A DNA stretch of 64,000 bases from Euborellia annulipes (lineage: Eukaryota; Arthropoda; Insecta; Dermaptera; Anisolabididae), in the NCBI GenBank assembly GCA_023213315.1, contig JAKCPI010002471.1, positions 182,265 to 246,264 of the forward strand, in the 5' to 3' direction. The notes under the pieces are model-generated. The model did no database searches. It worked only from the letters and a program-made list of their open reading frames with translations, and had not been told where the DNA came from. The first letter of the stretch is position 1, and every line of letters starts with the position of its first letter. The position numbers and the translations under genes are program-made. This document shows, piece after piece, positions 11,609 to 22,562 of this stretch.

Positions 11609-12300
11609 TTAGGCACCTCCCTGGCAAGTAAGACGATGCTTTTTAACAAAATCAGCTAAAAAGTAACAGAAGTTTACTGAAGTACTTTTTTAGTTTTTTT
11701 TTTTTTTTTTTTTAATTCGCTCAAAATATTTTGATTAAAATTCATATATTTTTTTAGATGCACTTTAAAATATATATTCTCATTTTGCCCATTGAAATCT
11801 TCTGAAGCACACTTTACTCTTGTACTTCATAGGAAAGATGATTGTCCTGGTTGCAAAATATAAATACATATTTTCCCTTGGGGTATAGGAGACTTTGCAG
11901 CCAAGCAATTAAATAAAAAAACTTTTATTTAAATATTAACCGTCGACGTTTCGGCGCAAATCACGACCTTCCTCAGGACGATTAATTGTTAGAATACAAT
12001 ATTAATCGTCCTGAGGATGGTCGTGATTTGCGACCGAAACGTCGACGGTTAATATTTAAATAAAAGTTTTTAATTTAATTTCTTGGCTGCAAAGTCTAGA
12101 GCCCCTTCTCATCACTAGTTAAATATTTTCCCGTGTTTATAAATTTTATTACATCTTGAATTTTAATATACGTATCAGTGGAAATTAGATATATGTCAAC
12201 AAAAAAAAAAAAATGTGGTGTGACAAGCACAGAACACTACATTCAATTATCAAAAGTAAGAAAAAGTTGTGTGCTGTGGGACCAGTCACAACAGATTTTT
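11609..12300 (-). mobile_element. Helentron-like element copy A5, split by a hammerhead element
   Basis: Family sequence from GTTAGGCACC to the AATATAAATACATATTTTCCC segment breaks at 11877 and resumes at 12123 with ATATTTTCCC, ending in the decayed head hairpin (GTGTGACAAGC ... GTCACAACAGATTTTT). The interruption is the element at 11878..12122. Confidence 0.72.
11878..12122. mobile_element. Inverted hammerhead pair element with 10-bp target duplication
   Basis: ATATTTTCCC is found on both sides (11868..11877 and 12123..12132), so the 245 bp between is a discrete insertion into copy A5. The plus motif at 11998..12056 has a 13-bp stem I (AATATTAATCGTC with GACGGTTAATATT, one G-T pair), CTGAGGA, stem II GGTCG/CGACC and GAAACGTC. 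The minus motif at 11932..11985 is slightly more worn. Outer arms include TTTGCAGCCAAG and its complement. Confidence 0.85.
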
Positions 12301-12304
12301 ATAA

Positions 12305-13005
12305 AATAAAATATTTTTTGAATAGAAAATTCGTCTATTTTCCTACTTTAACGATTTAAAGCAAGAGCAGTAAGGGAATTTAGAACCAAAAAGTTTGTCA
12401 AAAGAGGATTTTGAGAAAATACTCCCCCCCCCCGCGTCTGTATTCTCACCCCACTCTCTTTTGAAATTTAATTTCCTTTGAATATTTTATTCTAATCCTC
12501 TTGACTTTTTGTTTTGTCTTATTTTGTTTTTTTTTCCTTTGTTAATTTGTCTGTTGATTGATCCGATGTTTTTTAAACCCATCAAATGAGGATTTGTGAC
12601 AACAACCCCCCCCCCACGCAGGTCGAGGATTTATTTATTTATTTAAATCCCCGGCCTGACATTTCGGGTTAGCGCATTATTTTAGCAGAGCTCTCTCCCG
12701 TGTGAGTTTAAAATGTAATATTTTTGTTGATTTATTATTTAATAATAATTGTTGATATGATCTAGCTAAGTATATTAACACGAAATAACAAATGATTATT
12801 TTTTTTTATCTATGGCCTCAGAGAAAGGTTAATTGATGATGGTGACCTTCAGTTGCAAAAAGCGTTGTCGACATCTGATGTAGATTAATTGTCCGGATAA
12901 TTTACGCTTGGATGAAAATTTTTCGGAACATAATCAAATAAATAAATTTTATTATGTTCAGGAAAAAAGAGACATGTTAGATGTATTCTATCAATACCTT
13001 CATGT
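12305..13005. other. Intronic sequence, nothing recognised
   Basis: AT-rich with C tracts near 12424 and 12606. The CCTGACATTTCGGGTT sequence near 12655 may be a worn hammerhead fragment, but the other half is not evident. Confidence 0.35.
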
Positions 13006-13008
13006 TGC

Positions 13009-13757
13009 TTTTTACTTTCTCTTGCCTCTATATATGTTAATATAGAGAGATAAAGTATTGGTTTCATGTCAAAAACTCGATGTCGAGATTTTGATGGATA
13101 TACAAGTTTTGAGGTCCCCTGAGTCCCAAAAGTGGTTTTCGCGACATGGTCCCTGGAGCGTGAAAATAAGCTTTTAAAGGTAGTTTTTCAGTTTTCTTCG
13201 ATTTTTTCAAAATTCGCTGCAACGATTTTTTTTTAAATTCATAAATCAATTACTTTTTAGATGCTCTTTAAAATGTATATTTTCATTTTGCCATTGAAAT
13301 CTTCTGTAGACCACTTTACTCTTGTACTTCATAGGAAAGATAGGAGAAATGGTTGCCATGGTAACAAAATATTAATATTCATACTTATAAATTTTACATC
13401 GCCCTCGGGGCTTGGTGTAGAGGTTAGAGTGCTAACCTCGTATACCGAACGTCGCGGGTTCGGACCCCAGGCAGTCCGATGATTTTATTTTAAGGAATTT
13501 GGATACCAAATGGCTTAAATAGAAGCCGGACCCCCAATAGATATTATAAATAATAACGGTTATCGTCAGTCTTAAATGGACTAAGTTGCCGAAAATACTG
13601 TGTGTATGTGTGTGTGAGTGTGAGTGAGAAAAAAGTGCGAATGTTAAAAAAAAAAAAAAAAAAAATATTTTACATCTTGAATTCTAATATATCGGCGGAA
13701 ACTAAATATATCTCGACACGAAAAATCTGGTGTGACAAGCAAAGAACACAACTTTCG
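13009..13757 (-). mobile_element. Helentron-like element copy A6, split by a SINE
   Basis: It runs in reverse from TTTTTACTTTCTC to the middle of the head hairpin. The (TCTG)n tract is absent: CGACATGGTC passes directly to CCTGGAGCGTG. The copy is interrupted at 13401..13666 by the SINE. Confidence 0.7.
13401..13666 (+). mobile_element. tRNA-derived SINE, full length, 10-bp target duplication
   Basis: GCCCTCGGGGCTTGGTGTAG opens the tRNA-like head, with box A GGTGTAGAGGTTAGAG and box B GGGTTCGGACC. A fixed body with AATTTGGATACCAAATGG and AACGGTTATCG and a TGTGTGTGAGTG tail follow, ending in about 21 A. ATTTTACATC flanks both sides (13391..13400 and 13667..13676). Confidence 0.88.
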
Positions 13758-14069
13758 AATAACTAGAAAATTTCCAATAAAGATTATTATTTTCTTTTAT
13801 AAAAAAACAATGAAATAATCACAAGTTGAAAACTCATGGATTGGACTTAACATTGTACGCACAGTGAAGGACAATATTAATTCCCACCCATGCGTTTTTT
13901 ACTTGTGATTATTTCATTATTTAAAAAAAATATATATATTTTTTAATGGAAACTTTCATGGTTCAAAATTAGAAAATTTCCAATAAAGATTTTTATTTTC
14001 TTTTGTAAAAACAATGAAATAATCACAAGTAGAAAACGCATGGGTGGGATTTAATGTTGTCCCTCACTG
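13758..14069. mobile_element. Mariner-type MITE plus an adjoining half copy
   Basis: A unit with TIRs CAGTGAAGGACAATATTAA and the complement ending CCCTCACTG spans 13862..14069. The 95 bp to its left repeat the right half of the same element. The intact relative is at 43710..43915. Confidence 0.65.
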
Positions 14070-14072
14070 TAC

Positions 14073-14418
14073 ATGTTTTTCTCTTTTTTCAGTTTTTTTT
14101 TTCTTCAATTTTCTCAAAATTCGCTCCAACGATAGATGCTCTTTAAAATGTATATTCTCATTTAGCTCTCAAAATTGTTTGAAGACCACTTTACTCTTGT
14201 ACTTCATAGGAAAGATAGGAGAAATGGTTGCCATGGCAACAAAATATTAATATTTGTCCATGTTAATAAATACATCTTGAATTCTAATATATTGGCGGAA
14301 ACTAAATATATATATCGACTCGAAAAATCTGGTGTGACAAGCACAGACACACAATTTTTAATTACCGAACGTAAGAGAAAGTTGTGTGCTGAGCGACCAG
14401 TCACACCAGATTTTTTTT
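14073..14418 (-). mobile_element. Helentron-like element copy A7, tail missing
   Basis: It starts inside the body (CAGTTTTTTTTTTC) and runs to a complete head hairpin ending CAGTCACACCAGATTT. The microsatellite and tail portion are absent. Confidence 0.68.
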
Positions 14419-14654
14419 GTTTGTTTTCGACAAATCAAGAAATTCGATTTTTAATGTTCAATATTTATTTATTCAACGGTGAGCAAGGAAAATCCCAAAT
14501 CAAATTAAACTATAAATTAATTAGTTTTAATCATTCAATGAATAACATAGTAGGAATAGGATCGAGGGGATTTCTGAAAAAAGGATTATGAGATTGTGAA
14601 CCAATTAATAGAACCTGGGACCCACCTGAGCAAATCTAATTAAGTCTTAAAGAG

Positions 14655-14810
14655 GCCATTTTCAGGCAGGATGGCCTCTGCTTGCGAATTCCCTCTCTCC
14701 CCTCACCGGAAATCCAAGACGTGTCTGCATTGTACCGAATTGCGGAACGAGAGCCGAATGCTCAAGCACTTCCTGGTCGACTCTGATAGAAAGGGGGACG
14801 CCGGCTATTT
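14655..14810. other. GC-richer island, possible unassigned exon
   Basis: This 150-bp stretch is clearly richer in G+C than its surroundings and open on the plus strand (MASACEFPLSPHRKS then KTCLHCTELRNESRMLKHFL). A plausible acceptor (TTTTCAG) lies just upstream, but no convincing donor follows. The CxxC suggests nothing specific. It does not match any part of Cbl that I know. Confidence 0.2.
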
Positions 14811-15250
14811 TTGTGTTTTTTTTTTTTTTATTTTCCTATACCTTTTGACCTATCTAAAAAGGAATTTAATCAAATTAATGGTGGAATATTTAACCAAAGG
14901 GTTGGTGGGGGGGGTTTAATTCCATTTATATGCAATATTTTAGTGGAGTGGTGAAGTTAAGCTTTTAGAAAATTAAGAGAAATAATCCGAAAGCATTCAT
15001 TAGCAAAAATTAATTAGAAAGTTTCTATAAAATCCTGGTCCAAAATTTCCGTAATCAATCACCAAGATTACAATTGAATAGGATTGAATAGCATAAACAC
15101 AAAAAATAAAAAGCCCCCTCCCCCTCCTCCGTGGAGAGGTTAAAGTTACAAAATATATGTTTCCAAAATTTTATAACCAAAACAATAATACAACAATATA
15201 TAGTTCACAAAAAACAGTATTATTTTTTACACTTTTTTTTCACTCACACA
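14811..15250. other. Intronic sequence, nothing recognised
   Basis: AT-rich with T and C tracts. No repeat family was assigned. Confidence 0.4.
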
Positions 15251-15251
15251 C

Positions 15252-15372
15252 AAATACTTTATAAATGTTATTAAAGTATCTTTTATAAAAGCATATAAAT
15301 ATAGGCCTGATATAGGCTAATAGTATATCGGCTGTTAGACTAGCCTGCCATCTTTTGCAAGAGTGCTGAACT
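15252..15372 (-). repeat. Dispersed repeat E, partial copy
   Basis: The complement of this stretch (GATGGCAGGCTAGTCTAACA, TATAGTATTAGCC, ATCTTTTATAAAAGC) matches the longer copies at 23455..23790 and 31268..31840. Confidence 0.6.
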
Positions 15373-15475
15373 TCAATTGAAACTAAGAGGCATTAAGAAG
15401 AGTGGAGAAAGGTTGCAAAAAGTGGCAAAATTTTGCATTATATTAAATGTTTCGTGATTATGATAGGAGACAGCC

Positions 15476-15731
15476 TTTATTGAGAAGGATGTAAATAAAA
15501 TCTGGAGACGATTTTCAGGCCAATTTATTTGGATTATCTCCTATGAGTCAACGCTTCGGAGTCCTCAATTTTGTCATTAGAAATTGAGGGCATATTTGAT
15601 TCTTAATCCCGCATGGTCCTGAAGAAGGTGTCATTTGGACTCCGAAACGTTGACTCATAGCGGGAGGAGATAATCTAAATAAATTGGCCTGAAAATCGTC
15701 TCCAGATTTTTATTTATCTGCTTTCTCAATT
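15476..15731. mobile_element. Inverted hammerhead element, left motif truncated
   Basis: The arms carry TCTGGAGACGATTTTCAGGC and its complement. The plus motif at 15608..15660 has CTGAAGA, a GGTGTC/GACTCC stem with one mismatch, and GAAACGTTGACTC. The left copy keeps only the GAAGCG side. Confidence 0.6.
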
Positions 15732-15858
15732 AAATGGTTCGGATAATCCAGCATTTTCAGAATCCGTCATTGAGCCGGTCCCGTTTAGGCCGGATTACCA
15801 AGACTCTACTGTATTTAGAAATTAGTCTTGTCTAATTATTTTAATGTGATTATGTTTT

Positions 15859-16010
15859 ATTTTTTTTTTTTTTTAACACTCAAGACTTTTTTTCTTATTC
15901 ACACTCACACATTTGGGATCCAAATGGCTTAAAGAATGCCCTGGGGTCCGAACCCGCGACCCTCGGTATAGAAGGTTAGCACGCTAACCCCTACACCAAG
16001 GCCGAGGGCA
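15859..16010 (-). mobile_element. tRNA-derived SINE, internally deleted
   Basis: Poly-T, then the TTCACACTCACAC tail, a shortened body, box B as GGTCCGAACCCGCGACC, box A and GCCGAGGGC in reverse. Most of the 3' body is missing. Confidence 0.75.
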
Positions 16011-16164
16011 AAAACGTAGTATAAAAATATAGTCTAGAAACAAAACCTTGTTAGCAAAGAACATTGTACAAACACAATAACTACCAAGAAGAGATTTGTA
16101 TATTTTATATAAAATAATTTATTTGTATTTTGTAACTGTCATCTTAATATATTAATGTATGTCT

Positions 16165-16222
16165 TTCCAGCTCTAATGGGATTGATGATGGCATTAGTAG
16201 AATAAAGCCGAAACGTATCCGA
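16165..16222 (+). ncRNA. Hammerhead-like motif, degenerate
   Basis: TTGATGA, GGC...GCC, GAAACGTATCC are present in order, with GGAT/ATCC as a possible stem I. The first core base is changed. Confidence 0.35.
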
Positions 16223-16332
16223 AATCGAGAGTTTTTCTTTAATACAGAGACTCGAAAATTGACTGCCAACTCCTCTGTCCTATATCAACTGAAATCTACA
16301 GCCACCTGAAACTTATAGGCATATAGTAGTCT

Positions 16333-16559
16333 CTTCTTATTCTGTCCTCGACCTATTCCCGCGATGCTGGGTCGGCGAACCTAACTTCCTCCCTCTAACC
16401 CTTTTGCGACCAGAAGAAATAGGACAGGCCGGCCCGTCGCACGGCCTGAGGACTGTTGAAAAGAGGAAGAAAGAGAGATAGAAATGAAGGAGTGCCTGTC
16501 CCAGCTCGGGCAGCTCGTGGTCGCCACCCACAAGACGTAGGCCCCTGAGCGAATAGGTT
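16333..16559 (-). mobile_element. GC-rich short retroposon, copy 1, 11-bp target duplication
   Basis: TATAGTAGTCT occurs at 16322..16332 and 16560..16570. The 227-bp insert carries CCTATTCCCGCGATGC, GGCCGGCCCGTCGCAC and CAGCTCGTGGTCGCC. The minus strand is chosen because it would put the GAATAAGAAGA tract at the 3' end. No Pol III boxes were recognised, so it may be a short LINE 3' end or an unusual SINE. The second copy is at 21902..22132. Confidence 0.72.
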
Positions 16560-16949
16560 TATAGTAGTCTAATATTTATTAATTGTTAATTTTTAAATCC
16601 TTTCAAGCAAATTATGAGATAGACAAATGACTAAAATAAAGACTAAGAGAATCTAATTGAGAGAGGAATCAAACAAAAAAGCCTGGAACATACAAAGAGC
16701 AGTTTTTCTCTTCTTTTTTTTTTATAAATGAATATATAAGCGAGTTGAAAATGATGTTATTTATTAATTCATTTTAATGCACCCTTCGTCCCTTCGAGTC
16801 TAGAAATAATTAACGTTCCAATCTCAAGGCTCGAAAAGCTATCTCGCCCCAGGGCAGAGCTCTTTTATGTTTCGGGCCACCCACCTTTCTAAAGGGACTC
16901 TCTTCAATAAAAATTCTTCCAAGATGATATTAAATTAAACTATATTATT

Positions 16950-17290
16950 AGCCTATGAAATGTTAACAATAAAGAAACATAGGAGTTAAAGTTCGTTATT
17001 AAAGAAAAATACTTAAAACGAGGTTTATTCGTATAAGATACAACGTTTCGGGAACTTATTCTAGCCTTATATTCAGATAAAATCACAAAGTATCTTACAT
17101 TTAGCCATCTACATCGTGAACTGAAACACAATCTGTGGCAAGGTGTACTAATACAATTGCGATTTTGGTTCTGAGTTCAGTTCAGATTGTAAGATCGCTA
17201 CAGTAAAGATGCTTTATGACTTTATCTGAAGAAGGCTAAAGATTGAGTGCCCGAAACGTTGTTTTAAGTAACTTTATTTAACAAGAGTAG
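16950..17290. mobile_element. Inverted hammerhead pair, worn
   Basis: A minus motif at 17038..17080 and a plus motif at 17221..17262 (CTGAAGA, GGC..GCCC, GAAACGTTG) face each other across about 140 bp. Arms such as ACTTAAAACGAGG and GTTTTAAGTAACTT are only partly complementary. Confidence 0.5.
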
Positions 17291-17590
17291 TTTCTCTGCC
17301 TATTTTTCAGCTCAGATGATTTAGACAGTGCCTCTATTAAAAAGCAAATATAATTTAGAAAAATTTGATTGAAACGCGAAGCGAATCCCTAGCCCTAAGC
17401 CCAAGAGACGAAATCAAGGGGGGGATACAAGGGAGGGGGGGTAATTACTCCCCACACCCGAGATTTGAGAAAAATATTTTTTTTTGGGAATACAATTTTA
17501 TTTTTAATATAAAATTTTAAAAATTAATATTTGATTTGAAGGCCTATATATTCTAGTAAACAAGTACAGAATGGACCTTGAAATTACCGA

Positions 17591-17634
17591 AATTAAGAAA
17601 AAAAATTGTGTGCTATGCGACCATCACACCAGAT
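17591..17634 (-). repeat. Helentron-like head fragment
   Basis: Only the hairpin's second half remains (TTGTGTGCTATGCGACCATC then ACACCAGATT). Confidence 0.5.
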
Positions 17635-17838
17635 TACCCCCTCCGCCCTCCCCCGAGAAACTCCTCTGGATCCGCTCTTGGACGAAATCTCTAAAACTCG
17701 CAATTTGAAAAGTTAGTTGCAGATAGCCCAGGCGGAGTAATTTTCAAAAAAAAAAAATTAATAGTTGCACCCCCAGACAAATTCTCTAGTTACTAAAAAT
17801 GTAAAATGGCTGTTATTTATAAATCTTAAGGAAGATAG

Positions 17839-18252
17839 ATTTGCAGCCAGGAGAATAAAAATCTATTTTAATTTCTTTTGGTCGACGTTTCGGACGCCAA
17901 TCGCGTTCTACTTTGGGACCTGCAGTCAACAAACATTTATTGAATTTACAATTGCTTTACACAAAAAAATATATAATATTCTTTTTTATAAATAAAAAAA
18001 CATTATTTCTTACCAAAGATTGTTAAAAAGCACACATGGATTTTGTTGTACATACCACAACAAAATCCATGTGTGCTTTTAAGAAATAATGTTTTTTTAT
18101 TTATAAAAAAGAATGTTATATAAAGTGTGTAAAGCAATTGTAATTTCAATAAATGTTTGTTGACGGCAGGTCCTGCAGAAGGACGCGAATGGCCCCCCCG
18201 AAACGTCCGACCCCAAGAAATAAAATAGGCTTTCTATTCTCCTGGCAGCAAA
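17839..18252. mobile_element. 410-bp inverted hammerhead element
   Basis: From TTTGCAGCCAGGAGAATA to its complement the sequence is nearly one long palindrome. It includes the centre ACAAAATCCATGTGTGC and GAAATAATGTTTTTTTATT. Worn motifs lie at 17880..17935 (minus) and 18165..18215 (plus, CTGCAGA ... GAAACGTCCG). Confidence 0.62.
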
Positions 18253-18254
18253 TT

Positions 18255-19420
18255 CACTTCGATTCTCTAGTTACGCCCATGGCAGCCTAGTCGGTGAGAT
18301 CTACGTTTAAAAGAAAAATATTTCTGTATGTAGAACTTCCCTAAAGAAGTAAATTTGGAGTTAAAATTAAATATATAAATAGTCATTATTTATGATTATT
18401 AGAATGTAATCACTTCTGATGATAACAAGCAATTGTCGAAATACGTAAGTGTTAATTTTATAATTAATAAAACCTTTGAAACAAATAACCTAGCCTAGTG
18501 TTTAATTTACAAAATGTTTCAACGAGAACCTACGGTCGAAAGTTTAAATCTTATTAAATTTGGAGTAATAAATGCTAAATAGAATCTTTATAATGTCCGC
18601 TGCCCCTCAAGATCAGGTGAGTCCAACTCAATGAATACGCGGGCCATTTTATGCAACACGAGCCAGATCATATTTACTAATTAAACGAATTTGATGGTAA
18701 TAATTAATTTGGACGTAAAATATTGATCTGCTTTCAATCAGGGGCAAAAGACAAATATCTTCGCATCCGTCAGTTTAACACCCCTGCTCAAGAATATTCC
18801 AAAATCGGCTATAGTATATATTCATTCATATTTAAAAGTATTGATCCTGTATGTATAAATATCTAACAAAGTAAAAAAAAAAAGAATAATTCGATTAGAA
18901 ATATTACGAAAGAACGGAGAGAGACGTAAATTCGCTGCATAAAATATATGAGTTTTGGATATTCTATATTTCGCAAAGGCTAATAATTCACAAATCTAAT
19001 AATATCAATTCCCTTCAAGTGTCTGGCTCTATTTTTAGTCCATTTGAATGAATGAAAGGAGAAGAGAGCAGCGGGCGATTCATTGAAGAGCAAGAAAGGG
19101 CAAGTTCACGCTAATAATATTCATCTCATCGCTAAAATAAAAGAATTCCATTCATTTATAAATAATGTAAAAAGATTACATTAGGTAAATAATTAATATT
19201 CTCTTATGAAAAAATATCCCATTTCATACTATATTTATAAAATAAAAAAAAAGTAATTCCAGATTAGCGCATATTTGTTTTTTAATTAAAAATAAATAAG
19301 GGAATATTTTATTTTTTGTTTATTATTTAATAACACGGAGATAAATATGAAGAGAATGATTAAAAAATAACAACTTTTACAAAGGGAGAATTAAATTTTC
19401 ACACGAATGGAATTCAAATT
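18255..19420. other. Intronic sequence, nothing firmly recognised
   Basis: AT-rich. No repeat family or coding signal was identified. Confidence 0.4.
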
Positions 19421-19424
19421 ATTT

Positions 19425-19620
19425 GGCCTCGGGGCTTGGTGTAGGGGTTAGAGTGCTAACCTAGTATACCGAACGTCGCGGGTTCGGACCCCAGGCAGTC
19501 CGATGATTTTATTTAATGCATTTGGATACCAAATGGCTTAAATAAGAATGCCTGGACCCCAAATAATAGTCTGTGTGAATGTGTGGGTGCATGTGAGTGG
19601 GAATGAGAAAAAAGTGTGAA
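19425..19620 (+). mobile_element. tRNA-derived SINE
   Basis: GGCCTCGGGGCTTGGTGTAG, box A, box B GGGTTCGGACC and the CATTTGGATACCAAATGG palindrome are all present. The AACGGTTATCG segment is missing and the poly-A is lost. Confidence 0.85.
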
Positions 19621-19798
19621 CCGACGATTTTTGAAGAATATTTATTTATTTTTTACTAGCTGTGCCGTCCCCGTCCCCCTCGGCGAAATTAGGTCAAGTA
19701 GTTCATGTGTTGCAAAGAGAAAATACAAATTTTGTTTTTATCATTTTTGTCATTTATATGGATATCGAGGAATTTAGTACTAGGCTTTATATGACATT

Positions 19799-19853
19799 TT
19801 TACTTTCTCTTACCCTATATATGAAATATATAGAGAGAGAAAGTATTGTTTTT
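19799..19853 (-). repeat. Helentron-like tail fragment
   Basis: TTTTTACTTTCTCTTACC, a TA-rich loop and AGAGAGAAAGTATTG form the family's end palindrome; nothing else of the element follows. Confidence 0.6.
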
Positions 19854-19899
19854 ATACAAGTTCTACACTCTGAGCGTAGGCTAATGGACCCCCCCCCTA

Positions 19900-20430
19900 A
19901 AGGAAATTCACAATTTTTTGAAACGTTTCAGCCAATTTTATTGTGCCATCTTCAATTGCATAAGAGTTAAAAAAAAAAATAAAGTTGTTAATTAGTTATC
20001 CATAAACCAGTCATATACCATCAAGAGAAAAGATATTGGACCCCCTCACTCTACCTGAATTTAGAGCCTTTTGAGGTATGTATACAGGGCCGTAACTAGG
20101 CAGATGCAACAGGTGCACCGTGGACCATCTGCCTAGTTAGGCCCTGTATACATACCTCACAAACCTGGAATTCTGGTCGAGTGAGGGGGTCGGTCCAAAT
20201 ATCTATCCATTCGTCGTGGTACAAGACCCTAGTTTGTATAAAACAATGTAAATAAATTTATATTATCGGAGATTTCGAATTTCGCTTCTCAACTAGCCCC
20301 ATCATGTTCAAATATATTCAAGTAGTTATATACATAGGCAATTGTATATGACTGGCTTATGGACAGACGAATTAACAATTCTATTTTTTTTAAAGTTGGC
20401 CGAAACGTTTTGCAATAAAGGAGTTTTCTG
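19900..20430. mobile_element. Foldback region with worn hammerhead ends and a nested palindrome
   Basis: GAAACGTTTCAGCCAA at the left and TTGGCCGAAACGTTTTGC at the right are outward hammerhead-like remnants. Between them, 20038..20191 is a separate palindrome: GACCCCCTCACTC and complement outside, ATGTATACAGGGCC and complement inside. Confidence 0.5.
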
Positions 20431-20439
20431 TTAGACAAT

Positions 20440-21880
20440 AGAGACTTCATACCTGGCTGCATTTCTCTTATTATTTTTGCTTTATAATATTGAGTGAGCT
20501 TTTGGGCATTTTAGCAGTTAACCATTCCAATTTAAAGGAGCTCCTATCAGCTGTACCTGTGAGGGATCTCGTTTGAAAATAATAAGCCATTTTATTTTCC
20601 AACTTGGTGTGATTATTTTCTAGCCTATACAATCCCTTTTAGTAATTTCCAAAGAAATTATGCTTAATTTACATTTAGAGAAGGTTAAATTGAAAAAATT
20701 TCCCGGGGAGAAACCCTCGGAGCAGCGCTTGAGCCTGGGGGGGGGGGGTGCCCCCTCCATGGGTGGTCTCAAGTCCCCCAGTCAAATTCCCTAGCTACGC
20801 CCATTGATCCGAGCCTTTACGAATGCCCTTTCCCATTATCTCGCTTTTTGATACTATTATTTAATAGGATATTTTATTTATTTTATATTCCGTTTAATAT
20901 GTCGACTGGCAATATGGGAGGGAGATTAGTGAGGATTTAAAAAAGTTGCCATTTAGATAATTCCCACGTATTTATTTATCTAATATTTTTTTTTTATTGA
21001 CTATTAACTTAACAAATCCTTTAATTTTTTATCAATATTGATCTCTGAATTAATATAATTGTAGATCAGCCATTAAAAAAGAAGATTAGCAACATTTGGG
21101 TAAAAGCTGCGGAGGTCGATTTGTGATTAATGAAAAATTGTGAGTAGTTAACATTAATTGATTGAAAGCTTTCGAATATGCATTAAATGATTGTGTGAGA
21201 GTTCGACCGCAAAGAAATAATCCTACCAAATAAAATATTGAAATATATAGGCCTACCAATATTAATAATCGATGTTGAGAGGGAAATACACGTTTTGAGA
21301 TCTCACGAAAAATATTGTGAAGAAAATATCTCAAAAACGAAAGGAAAATTTTCGATTGTTTGAAGGCTTACTGGCAGTGAGTGAATATGAGAGCAAGGGT
21401 TTTGCATAAAGCATTAATCATAAGTTTTATTCGCCCCTAACGACTAAAAACTCTTTTTAAAGAGAGATCAGTGAAATCCATGATTTAACTACCACGCAAC
21501 AAAAACTTTGCATCATAAGACTGTATAATAAATAGAAATTAGAGTGCAATATATAAGTAAATATTTATAAAGAACTGACATCGGTTAAGAAGTAAATTGA
21601 CTCGGATAGGAATCCCTTTGAACTTTAGTTAACGAGTAGTTAAATGGAATTAGCAACTATTGTATATTTCATTTATTAAGGCCGAAACGTCAGCTCCGTG
21701 AGCCTTCACGAAGCTGACTTACTTATCAACTATTCTAGCTATAGCCTAAAATCTGCATCATTAAAAATTAATATCAAATGAAAATAAGACGTTGGGTCAC
21801 GTCAAAAAAAAATTAGAAAAAGAAAAAACTTATTGAAAAGAAGAAATTGGATGGCTGAGTGGTAATTAACAGAAGTAGGT
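20440..21880. other. Intronic sequence, mostly unrecognised
   Basis: A G tract at 20740..20749 with CCCTAGCTACGCCCAT nearby suggests one worn end of a GC-ended DNA element. GGCCGAAACGTCAGCTCCG at 21680 is half of a hammerhead motif. Confidence 0.35.
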
Positions 21881-22452
21881 GAATGTAGGCAGCCAGCAGA
21901 GTATCTTCTTTTTCTGTCCTCGCCTTATTCCCGCGATGCGGGGTCGGCGGACCTCACTTTTACCCTCCAGCCCTATCACGCGTTTTTGCGACTGAAAGAA
22001 ATAGAATAGGCCGGCCCGTCGCACGGTCTGACGCCTGTTGAAAAGAGGAAACATACAAAGAACTGAAGGACTGCCTGTCTCAGCTCAGGCAGCTCGTGGT
22101 CGCCATCCCACAAGATCTGGGTCCCTGAGCGGGCAGCCAGCAGAGAATAAAAAAAAATTATTTAAATATCGTCAACGTTTCGGGAACGCATCGCTCCTAT
22201 CTTCAGGACGATAAATTTTTAATTTTCCTTAGATTGATACATGTTCATAAAAATTAACAAAAATAACATCAAAGGTTTGTTTAATTGTATATGAGAATTG
22301 TAGTAAGTGCCTGGACTGTGTTTTTTTTATGTGAAACAATCTAAGCAAAATTGACAATTTATCGTCCTGAAGATGGGAGCGATGCGTCCCGAAACATCGA
22401 CAATATGTAAATAAAGGTTTTTATTCTATGCTGGCTGCCTACACTGCACCTT
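21881..22452. mobile_element. Inverted hammerhead pair element, split by a retroposon
   Basis: The left arm GTAGGCAGCCAGCAGAG is interrupted exactly where the retroposon at 21902..22132 sits. The right arm ends TGCTGGCTGCCTACACTGC. The minus motif (22166..22214) has CTGAAGA, stem II GGAGC/GTTCC, GAAACGTT and a 7-bp stem I TATCGTC/GACGATA. The plus motif (22360..22402) has CTGAAGA and GAAACATC. Confidence 0.75.
21902..22132 (-). mobile_element. GC-rich short retroposon, copy 2, 13-bp target duplication
   Basis: GCAGCCAGCAGAG is repeated exactly at 21889..21901 and 22133..22145. The insert matches the unit at 16333..16559 along its length, with small differences such as an added ACGCGTTTTTGCG region. 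Confidence 0.8.
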
Positions 22453-22519
22453 AAGAACAGCGCGCTATTTATAAAGTCTTTCTGTCTGTTAAGTGTGAAG
22501 TGAATTGTTTTGATAATAG

Positions 22520-22562
22520 GTCTTGAAGATGGGTGACCTTTAGTCTCCGAAATGTCGACAAG
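22520..22562 (+). ncRNA. Hammerhead-like motif, degenerate
   Basis: TTGAAGA, GGGTGACC.. and GAAATGTCGAC appear in order. It is a relative of the motif at 31881..31930 and lies about 110 bp 3' of the Cbl RING exon. Confidence 0.35.
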
